A stretch of DNA of 30,689 bases from contig CALCBQ010000043.1 of the NCBI GenBank assembly GCA_937897215.1, positions 1-30,689 on the forward strand, in the 5' to 3' direction. Shown here in pieces: positions 6,941-14,370 of this stretch; the stretch's first letter is position 1; each line of letters opens with the position of its first letter. Under the pieces are notes generated by a model, which worked only from the letters and a program-made list of their open reading frames with translations, was not told where the DNA came from and made no database searches. Origin of the DNA: an uncultured Clostridia bacterium. GTDB lineage: Bacteria > Bacillota > Clostridia > Oscillospirales > Acutalibacteraceae. A program made the translations under genes and the position numbers.

Positions 6941-8856
6941 TGGCAGGACCAATGGGCGGACCGGGTAACCGTGGTAGAGGCAGACCGGCACCACCAAAAC
7001 CAAAGAACACAAAAGGCACAATTTTAAGATTATTAAAATACATTTTACAGCAAAAGGGCTTGTTTATTGGTATGCTTGTTTTTGCAGCTATCAGTTCACT
7101 TGCATCTGTTTCAGGCGCACTTTTTATTGAGCCTATCATTGACGACTATCTTACCCCACTTATAGGGCAAAAGTTTGAGGGCGAATTAGTTACAGGTCTT
7201 TTCAAAATGATGGGTATTATGGCGTGCGTATTCTTCGGAGGTGCAATTGCGTCTTACGGACAATCAAAATGTTCAGTATGGCTTACACAACGCACACTTA
7301 ATAAAATCAGAAAAGACTTATTTGACTCACTTTCTGATTTGCCTATAAGTTTCTTTGACTCACGACCAAATGGCGAAATTATGAGCCGTTTTACAAATGA
7401 TGTTGAAACTCTTCGTATGTTCATAAGCCAAGGTGTTACACAGTTTATCTCATCAGGTATTATGATTTTCGGTTCACTTATCATTATGCTTGTTTTGAGT
7501 TGGCAAATGACTTTGGTTGTTCTGTTTATGGTTGTTGTAATGATTTTTGTTACTAAAACAATCGGTAAACGCAGTGCTTTCTTCTTCAAAAGACAGCAAG
7601 AGGATTTGGGCAAAGTAAACGGCTATATTGAAGAAATTATTGAAGGACAAAAGGTTGTTAAAGTCTTTAATCACGAGGAAGAAGTGGTTAATCATTTTGA
7701 CCGGGTAAATGAAAAACTTCGTAAGGTATCAACAAGTGCAAACTCTTTTGCAAATATGTTAGGTCCTATTATGAACAACCTTACTCATATTGCTTATGCA
7801 CTTGCAGCAGCACTTGGTGGTATTCTTGCTATTAAGAGCATTTTGTCTCCCGGTGAAATTGTTGCGTTCTTGCAATATATAAGAAGCTTTATGCAACCGA
7901 TTTCAAATATTACACAACAGTTTAACAATACATTTATGGCACTTGCCGGCGCAGAAAGAATTTTTGAAATTATTGACCAGAAGCCTGAAATTGACGAAGG
8001 TTATGTAATGCTTGTCAATGCAAAAATCAATGATAAAGGCGAAATCGAAGAAACAGAAAAGCATACAGGCATATGGGCTTGGAAGCATACTCACGGCGAC
8101 GGTACAATCACTTATACCCGTCTTGCAGGGGACATTGTTTTTGAAGATGTTACATTCGGCTATACTGACGAGAAAACTGTACTTCACGATGTTTCACTCT
8201 ATGCAAAACCGGGTCAGAAAATCGCATTTGTCGGCTCAACAGGTGCAGGTAAAACTACAATTACAAATCTTATTAACCGTTTCTATGAAATCCAAGAAGG
8301 CAAAATCCGTTATGACGGCATAAATATTCAGAAGATTAAAAAAGACGATTTGCGCCGTTCCCTTGGTATTGTTCTTCAGGATACACATCTCTTTACAGGT
8401 ACTATTGAAGACAACATTCGTTACGGTAATCTTGAGGCAACTCACGAAGATGTTGTAAAAGCAGCAAAAATTGCAAATGCACATTCATTTATTGAAAATC
8501 TTCCTGACGGCTACAACACAATGCTTACAGGAGATGGCTCAAACCTTTCACAAGGTCAGCGTCAGTTGATTTCAATTGCTCGTGCAGCAGTTGCAGACCC
8601 ACCTGTTCTTATTCTTGACGAGGCTACAAGCTCAATCGATACAAGAACTGAAAAACAGATTGAAAAGGGTATGGATTCACTTATGGAGGGCAGAACGGTA
8701 TTTGTTATTGCCCACAGACTTTCAACTGTGCGAAATGCAAATGCAATTATGGTGCTTGAAAACGGTCGAATTATCGAGCGTGGCGACCACGACGACCTTA
8801 TAGAGCAAAAAGGTAAGTATTATCAGCTATACACTGGCTCATTTGAAGAAAACTGA
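6940..8856 (+). CDS. Heterodimeric ABC exporter, catalytic half
   Basis: This 638-residue half-transporter carries the canonical hydrolytic motifs: Walker A GSTGAGKT (432-439), Walker B LILDE with Glu561, and switch His592 (IAHR). Its signature is LSQGQ (536-540), the degenerate form expected to face the altered site of the partner. The N-terminus is rich in Gly, Pro and Arg (MAGPMGGPGNRGRGRP). An insert of about 45 residues between membrane and nucleotide domains (YVMLVNAKIND...GIWAWKH) resembles that seen in TM288-like subunits. ATG 6940 shares a base with the previous TGA, with AAGGAGG just upstream, so the two halves are translationally coupled. A bidirectional terminator follows the stop. 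Confidence 0.92.
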   Translation: MAGPMGGPGNRGRGRPAPPKPKNTKGTILRLLKYILQQKGLFIGMLVFAAISSLASVSGALFIEPIIDDYLTPLIGQKFEGELVTGLFKMMGIMACVFFGGAIASYGQSKCSVWLTQRTLNKIRKDLFDSLSDLPISFFDSRPNGEIMSRFTNDVETLRMFISQGVTQFISSGIMIFGSLIIMLVLSWQMTLVVLFMVVVMIFVTKTIGKRSAFFFKRQQEDLGKVNGYIEEIIEGQKVVKVFNHEEEVVNHFDRVNEKLRKVSTSANSFANMLGPIMNNLTHIAYALAAALGGILAIKSILSPGEIVAFLQYIRSFMQPISNITQQFNNTFMALAGAERIFEIIDQKPEIDEGYVMLVNAKINDKGEIEETEKHTGIWAWKHTHGDGTITYTRLAGDIVFEDVTFGYTDEKTVLHDVSLYAKPGQKIAFVGSTGAGKTTITNLINRFYEIQEGKIRYDGINIQKIKKDDLRRSLGIVLQDTHLFTGTIEDNIRYGNLEATHEDVVKAAKIANAHSFIENLPDGYNTMLTGDGSNLSQGQRQLISIARAAVADPPVLILDEATSSIDTRTEKQIEKGMDSLMEGRTVFVIAHRLSTVRNANAIMVLENGRIIERGDHDDLIEQKGKYYQLYTGSFEEN

Positions 8857-8862
8857 TTAAAC

Positions 8863-8896
8863 AAAAAACCTCCACAATAATAAGTGGAGGTTTTTC
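8863..8896. terminator. Bidirectional terminator
   Basis: AAAACCTCCAC (8865-8875) pairs with GTGGAGGTTTT (8884-8894), with a T run on the plus side and an A run on the other, so it can end both the exporter operon and the convergent phosphoribosyltransferase gene. Confidence 0.9.
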
Positions 8897-8900
8897 TGCT

Positions 8901-9452
8901 TTATAATGCTTTTCCGTCTTTTGTAAAAAGTGGCAATTCTTCAAGATAAATTATATCGTCGCGTTTTGCGGCATCGCCTTCGGCAAGAATAAACATTTTG
9001 CCGCAAACAATTCCGCCTGCATCGTTAACGAGCTTTTCAACGGCTTTAAGTGATTCGCCGAGGGAAACAACGTCGTCAACAATAAGAATTTTCTTCCCTT
9101 TCATAAGGTCAGCGTCTGCCTTATCAAGATAAAGTTTCTGCTCGCCCTGAGTGGTAATTGAATTTACTGTTGATTCAAATACACCTGTCATATAAAGTTT
9201 TGGCTTTTTACGGGCTACAAAGTATTTTTCGTTATTCTGAAGTCGTGCCATTTCGTGTGCAAGTGGAATACCCTTTGCCTCTGCAGTGATTATGTAGTCA
9301 TATTCCGGTGCTTTGTCTAAAAGTTCCTTTGCACAAGCAGTTGTGAGTTCAGGGTCGCCGAAAATAACAAATCCCGCAATCATAAGTTCTTCGTTAAGAG
9401 GACAGAGCGGTAAATGACGCTCAAGCCCTGCAATAGTCATTTTGTGAAACAT
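8901..9452 (-). CDS. Adenine phosphoribosyltransferase-like protein
   Basis: This 183-residue type I phosphoribosyltransferase would join a purine base or related substrate to PRPP. The PRPP loop is ILIVDDVVSLGESL (residues 122-135, acidic pair D126/D127), and TAEAKGIPLAHEMA (56-69) corresponds to the family's substrate-side loop seen in Apt (EARG). The spread of motifs fits Apt/Xpt-like enzymes; which base is used cannot be read from the sequence. The start ATG at 9452 has AAGGAGAGGG just upstream. A terminator hairpin lies directly before this ribosome site and I see no promoter between them, so expression appears to depend on read-through from the ireB side. No purine riboswitch is present. 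Confidence 0.8.
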   Translation of the reverse strand: MFHKMTIAGLERHLPLCPLNEELMIAGFVIFGDPELTTACAKELLDKAPEYDYIITAEAKGIPLAHEMARLQNNEKYFVARKKPKLYMTGVFESTVNSITTQGEQKLYLDKADADLMKGKKILIVDDVVSLGESLKAVEKLVNDAGGIVCGKMFILAEGDAAKRDDIIYLEELPLFTKDGKAL

Positions 9453-9473
9453 AATAATCCCTCTCCTTAAAAT

Positions 9474-9502
9474 AAAAAACGGCGGATTTCCCCATCCACC
9501 GT
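9474..9502 (-). terminator. Terminator or attenuator before the phosphoribosyltransferase gene
   Basis: ACGGCGGAT (9479-9487) pairs with ATCCACCGT (9494-9502); on the minus-strand RNA the one mismatch becomes a G-U pair, and a T run follows. It ends the ireB transcript, but the next gene's ribosome site begins only a few bases later. Confidence 0.75.
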
Positions 9503-9518
9503 TCCTTTTTTTGCTTAT

Positions 9519-9806
9519 TTAGTTTGCTAATGCACGGCTAAGCCATACTTCTGCAATATCAAGAGCCGCATAAAGCCCTTTCTTTTCGCTTGATTTAACA
9601 ATTTTCTCACGCATGCTAACATCAGGGTCAGTGTTGATTAACTGAATTGAAACTTTAGATGCAACTTCCACATCGCCAACGGGTTTAGTTGCAAGAATCT
9701 GCATCATAATAACATACTTTTCTGAAGCATCGCCATAATAAAGTGTGTTACCGTTACGAACTAATGGTTTGCCTTTATATGTGAGAAATTTACTCTTTTC
9801 TGCCAA
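9519..9806 (-). CDS. Small conserved-looking protein of unknown function
   Basis: I do not recognise a characterised family. The chosen start is TTG 9806 (AEKSKFLTYKGKPLVR), with AAGAGG 8 bases upstream and 12 bases after the ireB stop; a GTG at 9815 lies inside that ribosome site. The product has 95 residues, no signal peptide and no membrane segment. The N-terminal half looks like beta strands (FLTYKGKPLVRNGNTLYYGD, then VIMMQILATKP), the C-terminal half like a helix (LYAALDIAEVWLSRAL). It is probably co-transcribed with ireB, in the slot where many Firmicutes carry ruvX. A soluble cytoplasmic protein is likely. Confidence 0.65.
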   Translation of the reverse strand: MAEKSKFLTYKGKPLVRNGNTLYYGDASEKYVIMMQILATKPVGDVEVASKVSIQLINTDPDVSMREKIVKSSEKKGLYAALDIAEVWLSRALAN

Positions 9807-9818
9807 AATAAACACCTC

Positions 9819-10079
9819 TTACTTTTTTGAAACTTTAAGATATTCCTTTACAAGGTCCTGTAAAAGTTCATCTCTGTCAAGGCGGCGGATAAGACTTCTC
9901 GCATTATTGTGAGTTGTAATGTAAGTTGGGTCTTCTGAAAGAATGTAACCAACAATCTGGTTGATTGGGTTGTAACCCTTTTCTACCAACGCGTCATAAA
10001 CCGAAACGAGAATCTGGCGTGTTGCTTCTTCGCGCTCATCCTTAAGTGAGAATTGTATTGTCTTGTTAGGGTCAAGCAT
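9819..10079 (-). CDS. ireB: IreB family regulatory phosphoprotein (UPF0297)
   Basis: The 86-residue product matches the UPF0297/IreB family over its full length: MLDPNKTIQFSL at the start, ILVSVYDALVEKGYNPINQIVGYILSEDPTYI in the middle, and an Arg-rich ARSLIRRLDRDELL helix near the end. In Enterococcus faecalis IreB is a substrate of the PASTA kinase IreK and tunes cell-wall stress and cephalosporin resistance through N-terminal threonines; Thr7 here is the equivalent candidate. The start ATG at 10079 has GGAGG 8 bases upstream, and a sigma-A promoter lies just beyond. In many Firmicutes ruvX and a DUF1292 gene follow; here neither does. Confidence 0.93.
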   Translation of the reverse strand: MLDPNKTIQFSLKDEREEATRQILVSVYDALVEKGYNPINQIVGYILSEDPTYITTHNNARSLIRRLDRDELLQDLVKEYLKVSKK

Positions 10080-10110
10080 TCTTGCCACCTCCGTAGTAAT
10101 AATTAAATAT

Positions 10111-10139
10111 ATTATACACGGATTGCGAATAAAAAACAA
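10111..10139 (-). promoter_or_regulatory. Promoter of the ireB operon
   Basis: On the minus strand a TTGTTT -35 box (10134-10139) and a TATAAT -10 box (10111-10116) are 17 bases apart, about 32 bases before the ireB start. Confidence 0.8.
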
Positions 10140-10163
10140 TAGTTATTTCAAAAATTTATAAAA

Positions 10164-10357
10164 TATGCGTAGGCATACTTTATCTTATTTAATGAAGTAT
10201 TGCTTACGCAATATGAAGTAATCTTTACAGATTATGAAGTATTTACTTCGTAAATATGAAGTGAAGCAAATCTTTTCATACGCCGTTAGGCGTACTTCAT
10301 AGCAAAGCTACTTCATATCCGTCAGGATACTTCATAAATCCAACGGATTTACTTCAT
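10164..10357. repeat. Hairpin array with ATGAAGT linkers (4+4 inverted design)
   Basis: ATGAAGT occurs at 10192-10198, 10213-10219, 10234-10240 and 10256-10262; its reverse complement ACTTCAT occurs at 10294-10300, 10310-10316, 10329-10335 and 10351-10357. Between them lie hairpins of differing sequence: ATTGC-TTAC-GCAAT, AATCT-TTAC-AGATT, ATTTAC-TTC-GTAAAT, a decayed one at the centre, TACGCC-GTTA-GGCGTA, TAGC-AAA-GCTA, ATCC-GTCA-GGAT and AAATCC-AAC-GGATTT. A further hairpin, TATGC-GTAG-GCATA (10164-10177), with a variant linker ACTTTAT precedes the array. It fills the gap between the ireB promoter and the pheT terminator and holds no credible gene. Function unknown. Confidence 0.88.
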
Positions 10358-10358
10358 T

Positions 10359-10384
10359 AAAAAACTCCCCGAAGGGAGTTTTTT
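10359..10384. terminator. Terminator of pheST
   Basis: AAAAAACTCCC pairs with GGGAGTTTTTT around a CGAA loop, directly after the pheT stop and touching the last linker of the hairpin array. Both strands carry a T run. Confidence 0.9.
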
Positions 10385-10386
10385 GT

Positions 10387-12747
10387 TTATGATTTAAGTG
10401 TAATTCCGTCTTTGCTAAGTGCATCAATAATGCCGTTTGCAACTTCCATAACCTCGTCAGTTGTAAGAGTTTTCTGTGGGTCAGAGAATGTGAGTCTTAC
10501 TGTAATTGACTTGCCGTTTTCATCGCGGTATGTGTCAACAACCTGAACACCTTTAATAAGTGGACAATCTGCATTTTCGATTGCTTTGCCGATTGGTGCG
10601 AATGTTTCGCTAACGAATGAAAGGTCAACATCAATTGCAGGGAATTTTGATGGCTCTTCATAGTGAATTTTAGCATCAGCAACATCTGTGAATGCCGGCA
10701 CATCAATTTCTGCGAATACAATAGATGCTTTCTTATCAATATTCTTTGAAACTGTTGGATGAACAACACCGATTTTACCTAATGTTACGCCGTCGCAAGA
10801 AACTTCGTTAAGGTTTCTTGGGTGTTCATAAGAAAGTGTTGCTTCCATTGGATTAAATGCGAGTGCCTTGTGCTTAATGTTGTCAGTAATAACTGAAAGC
10901 ATTGTTGCAAGTTCAACATAAAGAGTTTCAAGAGATTTTGTTTTGCTGTAAAGAGTAATGCAAAGTTTCTTTCTCTCGTTGCAAAGTCCGTCATCTTTAA
11001 GGCCATCAACAGTTCTACCAATTTCAAACACACCAAAATCAGTAGCGAAATTAGTGTTTGTCTTAACCTGACAAAGCTGTGTAGGAATAATTGACTTACG
11101 GATTGTTTCAATATTAGGATTTGTAGCACCTTGAAGTTTGATATTGTCTTCAATTTCCATTCCGAGTGCTTTGTATTCATCATAATATTGCCATACATAA
11201 GAGTGTAACTCGTGAAGTGAATAACGATGAACAAGAATATCTTTGATTCTGTCTTCAATTGTCTTTTCTACCTTTGCACGAACAGGGTAGAGTGGAGCAG
11301 AAGCTGTGTGCACATCAAAGTTGTCATAACCATAAATACGAGTGATTTCTTCAACAATGTCTGCCTTGATAGTAACATCTTTTGTTGCACGCCAAGATGG
11401 AACTTCTACTGTGAACTTGTCGCCATCGTTAGATGCCTTAAAGCCAAGAGAATTAAGAGTATTTACGATTGTGTCGTTTCCGATTTCAATACCTGTGTAT
11501 TTGTCAATGAATGCTTTGTCAAAGTCAAGTGTAACAGTTGGGTATTTGTATGCGTATTCGTCTGTAAGTGCAGATACAACCTTTGCGTCAGGGTCAATGC
11601 TAACAAGAAGATTAACAAAACGAGCAATTGCAGGAACTGTCATTTCAGGGTCAAGGCACTTTTCATAACGGTTTGAAGCGTCAGTACGGTGTCCAAGACG
11701 AACAGTTGATTTACGGATTGATGCAGCGTTGAATGTTGCAGATTCAAGTGTAAGTGTTGTTGTATCTTCAACGATTTCTGAGTCAAGACCACCCATAATA
11801 CCTGCAATAGCAACAGGAATGTTGTCGTTGCAAATCATAAGTGTATTTTCGTCAATATTTCTGTCAACGCCGTCAAGAGTTTGGAATGTGAAAGGTTCTG
11901 CAAATCTCTTAATACGGATTTTTTCAACTTTTCTTGAGTCAAAAGCGTGCATTGGCTGACCCATTTCAAGCATCAAGTAGTTTGTAAGGTCAGCAAGTAA
12001 GTTAATGCCACGCATACCACAGTAGTATAGACGGATTCTCATGTTCACTGGGCTTACATTCTTTGTGATGTTTGCAACCTGTAAGCAAGAGTAACGCTGA
12101 CAAAGGTCATCTTCGATTTTAAGGTCAACCTTTGGAAGATTGTCGTATTGAGATAAGTCAACCTGTGGTAATGGCTTTAATTCACGACCTGCCAAAGATG
12201 CAAATTCGCGAGCAATACCGTAATGACCCCAAAGGTCAGGGCGGTTAGTAAGTGATTTGTTGTCAACTTCGAAAACGATATCGTCAATTTCGTAAATATC
12301 TTTAAGGTCAGTACCATTCTTAACATCATCAGTAATGTCCATAATGCCTGAATTGTCGTCAGAAATGCCGATTTCTTTTTCAGAACAGCACATACCGTTT
12401 GACATGAATCCTGCAAGTGGGCGAGGAGCAATTTCGATTTCACCGATTTTTGCGCCAACCTTTGCGAATGCAGTTTTCATACCAACGCGTACATTTGGTG
12501 CACCACAAACAACATCAACAAGTTCTTCTTCACCAATATCAACTTTGAGAAGGTGGAGTTTTTCTGATTTTGGATGGTCTTCTACAGATTTGATTTCTGC
12601 AACAACAATGCCACTGAAATCACTGCCTTTTAAGAAAATTTCGTTTTCAACTTCTGCAGTTGAAAGTGAGAATTTGCGGATTAACTCCATTTTGTCAAGA
12701 CCTGAAAGGTCAACGAAATCGCTAATCCAGTTCATTGATAAAAACAT
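10387..12747 (-). CDS. pheT: Phenylalanine-tRNA ligase beta subunit
   Basis: The 786-residue product is a full-length PheT, half of the cytoplasmic alpha2-beta2 enzyme that charges tRNA-Phe. Domain order from the N-terminus: the MNWISDFVDLSGLD start typical of PheT, an EMAP-type tRNA-binding fold (about 40-150, with VVCGAPNVRVGMKTAFAKVGA), the B3/B4 editing domain (about 205-385, including LMLEMGQPMHAFDSRKV), B5 (about 405-475), a catalytic-like core without active site, and a C-terminal ferredoxin-fold anticodon-binding domain ending SFVSET...VRLTFSDPQKTLT. The start ATG at 12747 has AAGGAGGAG upstream and follows pheS by 18 bases. Regulated with pheS by the T-box. Confidence 0.97.
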   Translation of the reverse strand: MFLSMNWISDFVDLSGLDKMELIRKFSLSTAEVENEIFLKGSDFSGIVVAEIKSVEDHPKSEKLHLLKVDIGEEELVDVVCGAPNVRVGMKTAFAKVGAKIGEIEIAPRPLAGFMSNGMCCSEKEIGISDDNSGIMDITDDVKNGTDLKDIYEIDDIVFEVDNKSLTNRPDLWGHYGIAREFASLAGRELKPLPQVDLSQYDNLPKVDLKIEDDLCQRYSCLQVANITKNVSPVNMRIRLYYCGMRGINLLADLTNYLMLEMGQPMHAFDSRKVEKIRIKRFAEPFTFQTLDGVDRNIDENTLMICNDNIPVAIAGIMGGLDSEIVEDTTTLTLESATFNAASIRKSTVRLGHRTDASNRYEKCLDPEMTVPAIARFVNLLVSIDPDAKVVSALTDEYAYKYPTVTLDFDKAFIDKYTGIEIGNDTIVNTLNSLGFKASNDGDKFTVEVPSWRATKDVTIKADIVEEITRIYGYDNFDVHTASAPLYPVRAKVEKTIEDRIKDILVHRYSLHELHSYVWQYYDEYKALGMEIEDNIKLQGATNPNIETIRKSIIPTQLCQVKTNTNFATDFGVFEIGRTVDGLKDDGLCNERKKLCITLYSKTKSLETLYVELATMLSVITDNIKHKALAFNPMEATLSYEHPRNLNEVSCDGVTLGKIGVVHPTVSKNIDKKASIVFAEIDVPAFTDVADAKIHYEEPSKFPAIDVDLSFVSETFAPIGKAIENADCPLIKGVQVVDTYRDENGKSITVRLTFSDPQKTLTTDEVMEVANGIIDALSKDGITLKS

Positions 12748-12765
12748 AAATCTACTCCTCCTTCC

Positions 12766-13821
12766 TTAATCTTCATCGTCTGTGAACTGTGAAAGTGTTT
12801 TAAGACTACCACTGTTCAAATCACGAATATCTTTAACGCCGTATTTCATCATAGCAAGTCTTGTAAGTCCAAGTCCGAATGCGAAACCTGTGTATTCTTC
12901 AGGGTCAATTCCGCCTGCTTTAAGTACTTCAGGATGAATCATACCACATGGGCAAAGTTCAAGCCAACCACTGTGTTTGCATGAAGGACAACCTTCGCCA
13001 CCACAGATAAGGCAAGAAATATCGAGCTCAAAGCCCGGCTCAACGAATGGGAAGAAACCAGGGCGAAGACGAACTTTAATGTCTTGGCGGAATACTTCTG
13101 AAAGCATAGTTTTCATAAAGTAAATAAGGTTTGAAATTGAAATATCCTTGTCAACCATAACACCTTCCATCTGGAAGAATGTGTTTTCGTGGCAAGCGTC
13201 AGTTGCTTCGTTTCTGAAACATCTGCCCGGGAAGATTGCCTTAATTGGCATACCATCGTTAATAAGGGCATTTTTATACTTTTTATAAATAGCATTCTGT
13301 GCTGCAGATGTGTGAGATTTAAGTAATTGACCGTTCTGGAGGTAATATGTGTCCTGCATATCGCGAGCAGGGTGGTCTTTTGGAATGTTAAGTGCCTCAA
13401 AACATTCATAGTCAGTAACAATTTCAGAATAGTCCTCAATATTAAAGCCCATTGTTCTGAAAACGCTTTCGCATTGACGCTGTACGAGTGTAATAGGGTG
13501 GTATGAACCACGAGTTAAGTTTGCAGGAACTGAAATATCAAAAACAGGTGTGCTTTCGATTTCTTTCTTAAGTTCAAGCTCTTTGAGTTCTGCTTGCTTT
13601 TCTGCAACTTTTTGCTCAACGAATGCTCTTGTTTCATTCACAATCTGACCCATAATTGGTCTTTCTTCTGCTGAAAGTGAACCCATCATTTTAAGTAATG
13701 ATGTAAGCTCGCCTTTTTTGCCAAGAACCTGAACTCTGAAATTTTCAAGTTCTGACTGCTCAGTAATATTACTGAGCTCTGCTTCCGCACGAGTACGGAT
13801 AGCTTCGAGTTTTTCTCTCAT
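12766..13821 (-). CDS. pheS: Phenylalanine-tRNA ligase alpha subunit
   Basis: The 351-residue product is the catalytic subunit of the Phe-tRNA ligase. An N-terminal coiled coil (about 1-90) that grips tRNA is followed by the class II core: motif 2 GRCFRNEATDACHEN (about 199-213) and motif 3 GFAFGLGLTRLAMMKYG (about 312-328). A Cys cluster (C270, C273, C278, C281) plus C290/C292 inserted before motif 3 resembles a zinc-like element seen in many Firmicutes PheS proteins. The chosen start is ATG 13821 (MREKLEAIRTRAEAEL), which aligns with the usual PheS N-terminus; an upstream in-frame ATG at 13917 lies inside the T-box. AAGG/GAG upstream is a modest ribosome site. Confidence 0.97.
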   Translation of the reverse strand: MREKLEAIRTRAEAELSNITEQSELENFRVQVLGKKGELTSLLKMMGSLSAEERPIMGQIVNETRAFVEQKVAEKQAELKELELKKEIESTPVFDISVPANLTRGSYHPITLVQRQCESVFRTMGFNIEDYSEIVTDYECFEALNIPKDHPARDMQDTYYLQNGQLLKSHTSAAQNAIYKKYKNALINDGMPIKAIFPGRCFRNEATDACHENTFFQMEGVMVDKDISISNLIYFMKTMLSEVFRQDIKVRLRPGFFPFVEPGFELDISCLICGGEGCPSCKHSGWLELCPCGMIHPEVLKAGGIDPEEYTGFAFGLGLTRLAMMKYGVKDIRDLNSGSLKTLSQFTDDED

Positions 13822-13865
13822 AATCTCAATCCTTTTCATTTTAATCGGAAATAGGGGAATAGAAT

Positions 13866-13894
13866 AAAAAAATCCCATACTCCAAGAGTATGGG
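13866..13894 (-). terminator. T-box regulated terminator
   Basis: CCCATACTC (13874-13882) pairs with GAGTATGGG (13886-13894) around CAA, with a run of seven Ts on the minus strand. It competes with the antiterminator next to it. Confidence 0.92.
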
Positions 13895-14129
13895 ACGAAT
13901 AAAATCCGCGGTACCACCCAAATTTTTGCACAAGTACAAACTTGAAAGCAAACACTTTCCGTATTCTGTAACGGGAATAAGTCGTCATCATCTACTGTTA
14001 GTTCAATAATGCCACTCCGAAGTGAACTTCTGCTGATTTTTCACTTTATTCCGTTTTCAGCAAATACGGAACTCTCTGTCAAAGTTAATCTGTCAGCGTA
14101 CTCTCTTCATCATTGCGTTTTCAATATCG
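13866..14129 (-). ncRNA. T-box leader of pheST (Phe specifier)
   Basis: The leader carries the T-box antiterminator sequence GGGTGGTACCGCGGATT (13903-13919) followed by a terminator. In stem I, GCTGA and TCAGC form the upper helix and GAAG and CTTC the lower one. The internal loop has AGAGTAC on the 5' side (containing AGTA) and AGAAGTTCA on the 3' side, in which TTC (14024-14026), followed by A, reads as the Phe specifier. Uncharged tRNA-Phe would pair with the T-box and allow read-through. The leader starts about 7 bases after the -10 box. Confidence 0.93.
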
Positions 14130-14135
14130 CATAAA

Positions 14136-14164
14136 ATTATAGCAAAACAAATTACATAAGTCAA
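14136..14164 (-). promoter_or_regulatory. Promoter of pheST
   Basis: On the minus strand TTGACT (14159-14164) and a perfect TATAAT (14136-14141) are 17 bases apart, just upstream of the T-box leader. The -35 box lies 6 bases from a MITE-like element. Confidence 0.9.
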
Positions 14165-14170
14165 GTAGAA

Positions 14171-14337
14171 TTTGTTCGATAAATTTGAGTTTGTCGGGGT
14201 GTTTATCGTAGGGGTCGGCGTCCTCGACGACCCAAACCAAGTTAACAGATAAACCAATAACGGGTCGTCGAAGACGCCGACCCCTACGCAGAGTATGAAT
14301 ACAAAACACCCCGACAAACTATAATTTGTCTAACAAA
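14171..14337. mobile_element. MITE-like inverted-repeat element, non-coding
   Basis: About 167 bases with nested inverted repeats. The outer arms (14171-14204 and 14304-14337) match over 34 bases with four differences; the inner 17 of these, AGTTTGTCGGGGTGTTT, match exactly. The inner arms (14208-14233 and 14262-14287) match at 25 of 26 positions and are GC-rich, unlike the surroundings. The whole could fold into one long hairpin. There is no transposase. A non-autonomous insertion, or a REP-type repeat, between the pilus operon end and the pheST promoter is the best reading. Confidence 0.75.
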
Positions 14338-14362
14338 AAAGGCGAGGGACAACCTCGCCTTT
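14335..14362 (-). terminator. Terminator of the pilus operon
   Basis: AAAGGCGAGG pairs with CCTCGCCTTT around GACAA, with a T run on the minus strand, 9 bases after the last pilin stop. Its T run overlaps the edge of the MITE-like element. Confidence 0.9.
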
Positions 14363-14370
14363 AAACTTTA

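Noticed and set aside
9453..9518. Purine riboswitch before the phosphoribosyltransferase gene
   Set aside because: The gap of 66 bases is too short for the aptamer and contains only a terminator hairpin and the ribosome site.
10164..10357. Protein-coding or tRNA-like content in the gap between ireB and pheT
   Set aside because: The stretch is explained by linkers and hairpins; no start with a ribosome site opens a frame and no cloverleaf can be drawn.
14093..14317. Small reading frames across the T-box promoter and the inverted-repeat element
   Set aside because: They cross a promoter and long inverted repeats, lack ribosome sites, and their composition follows the repeats.
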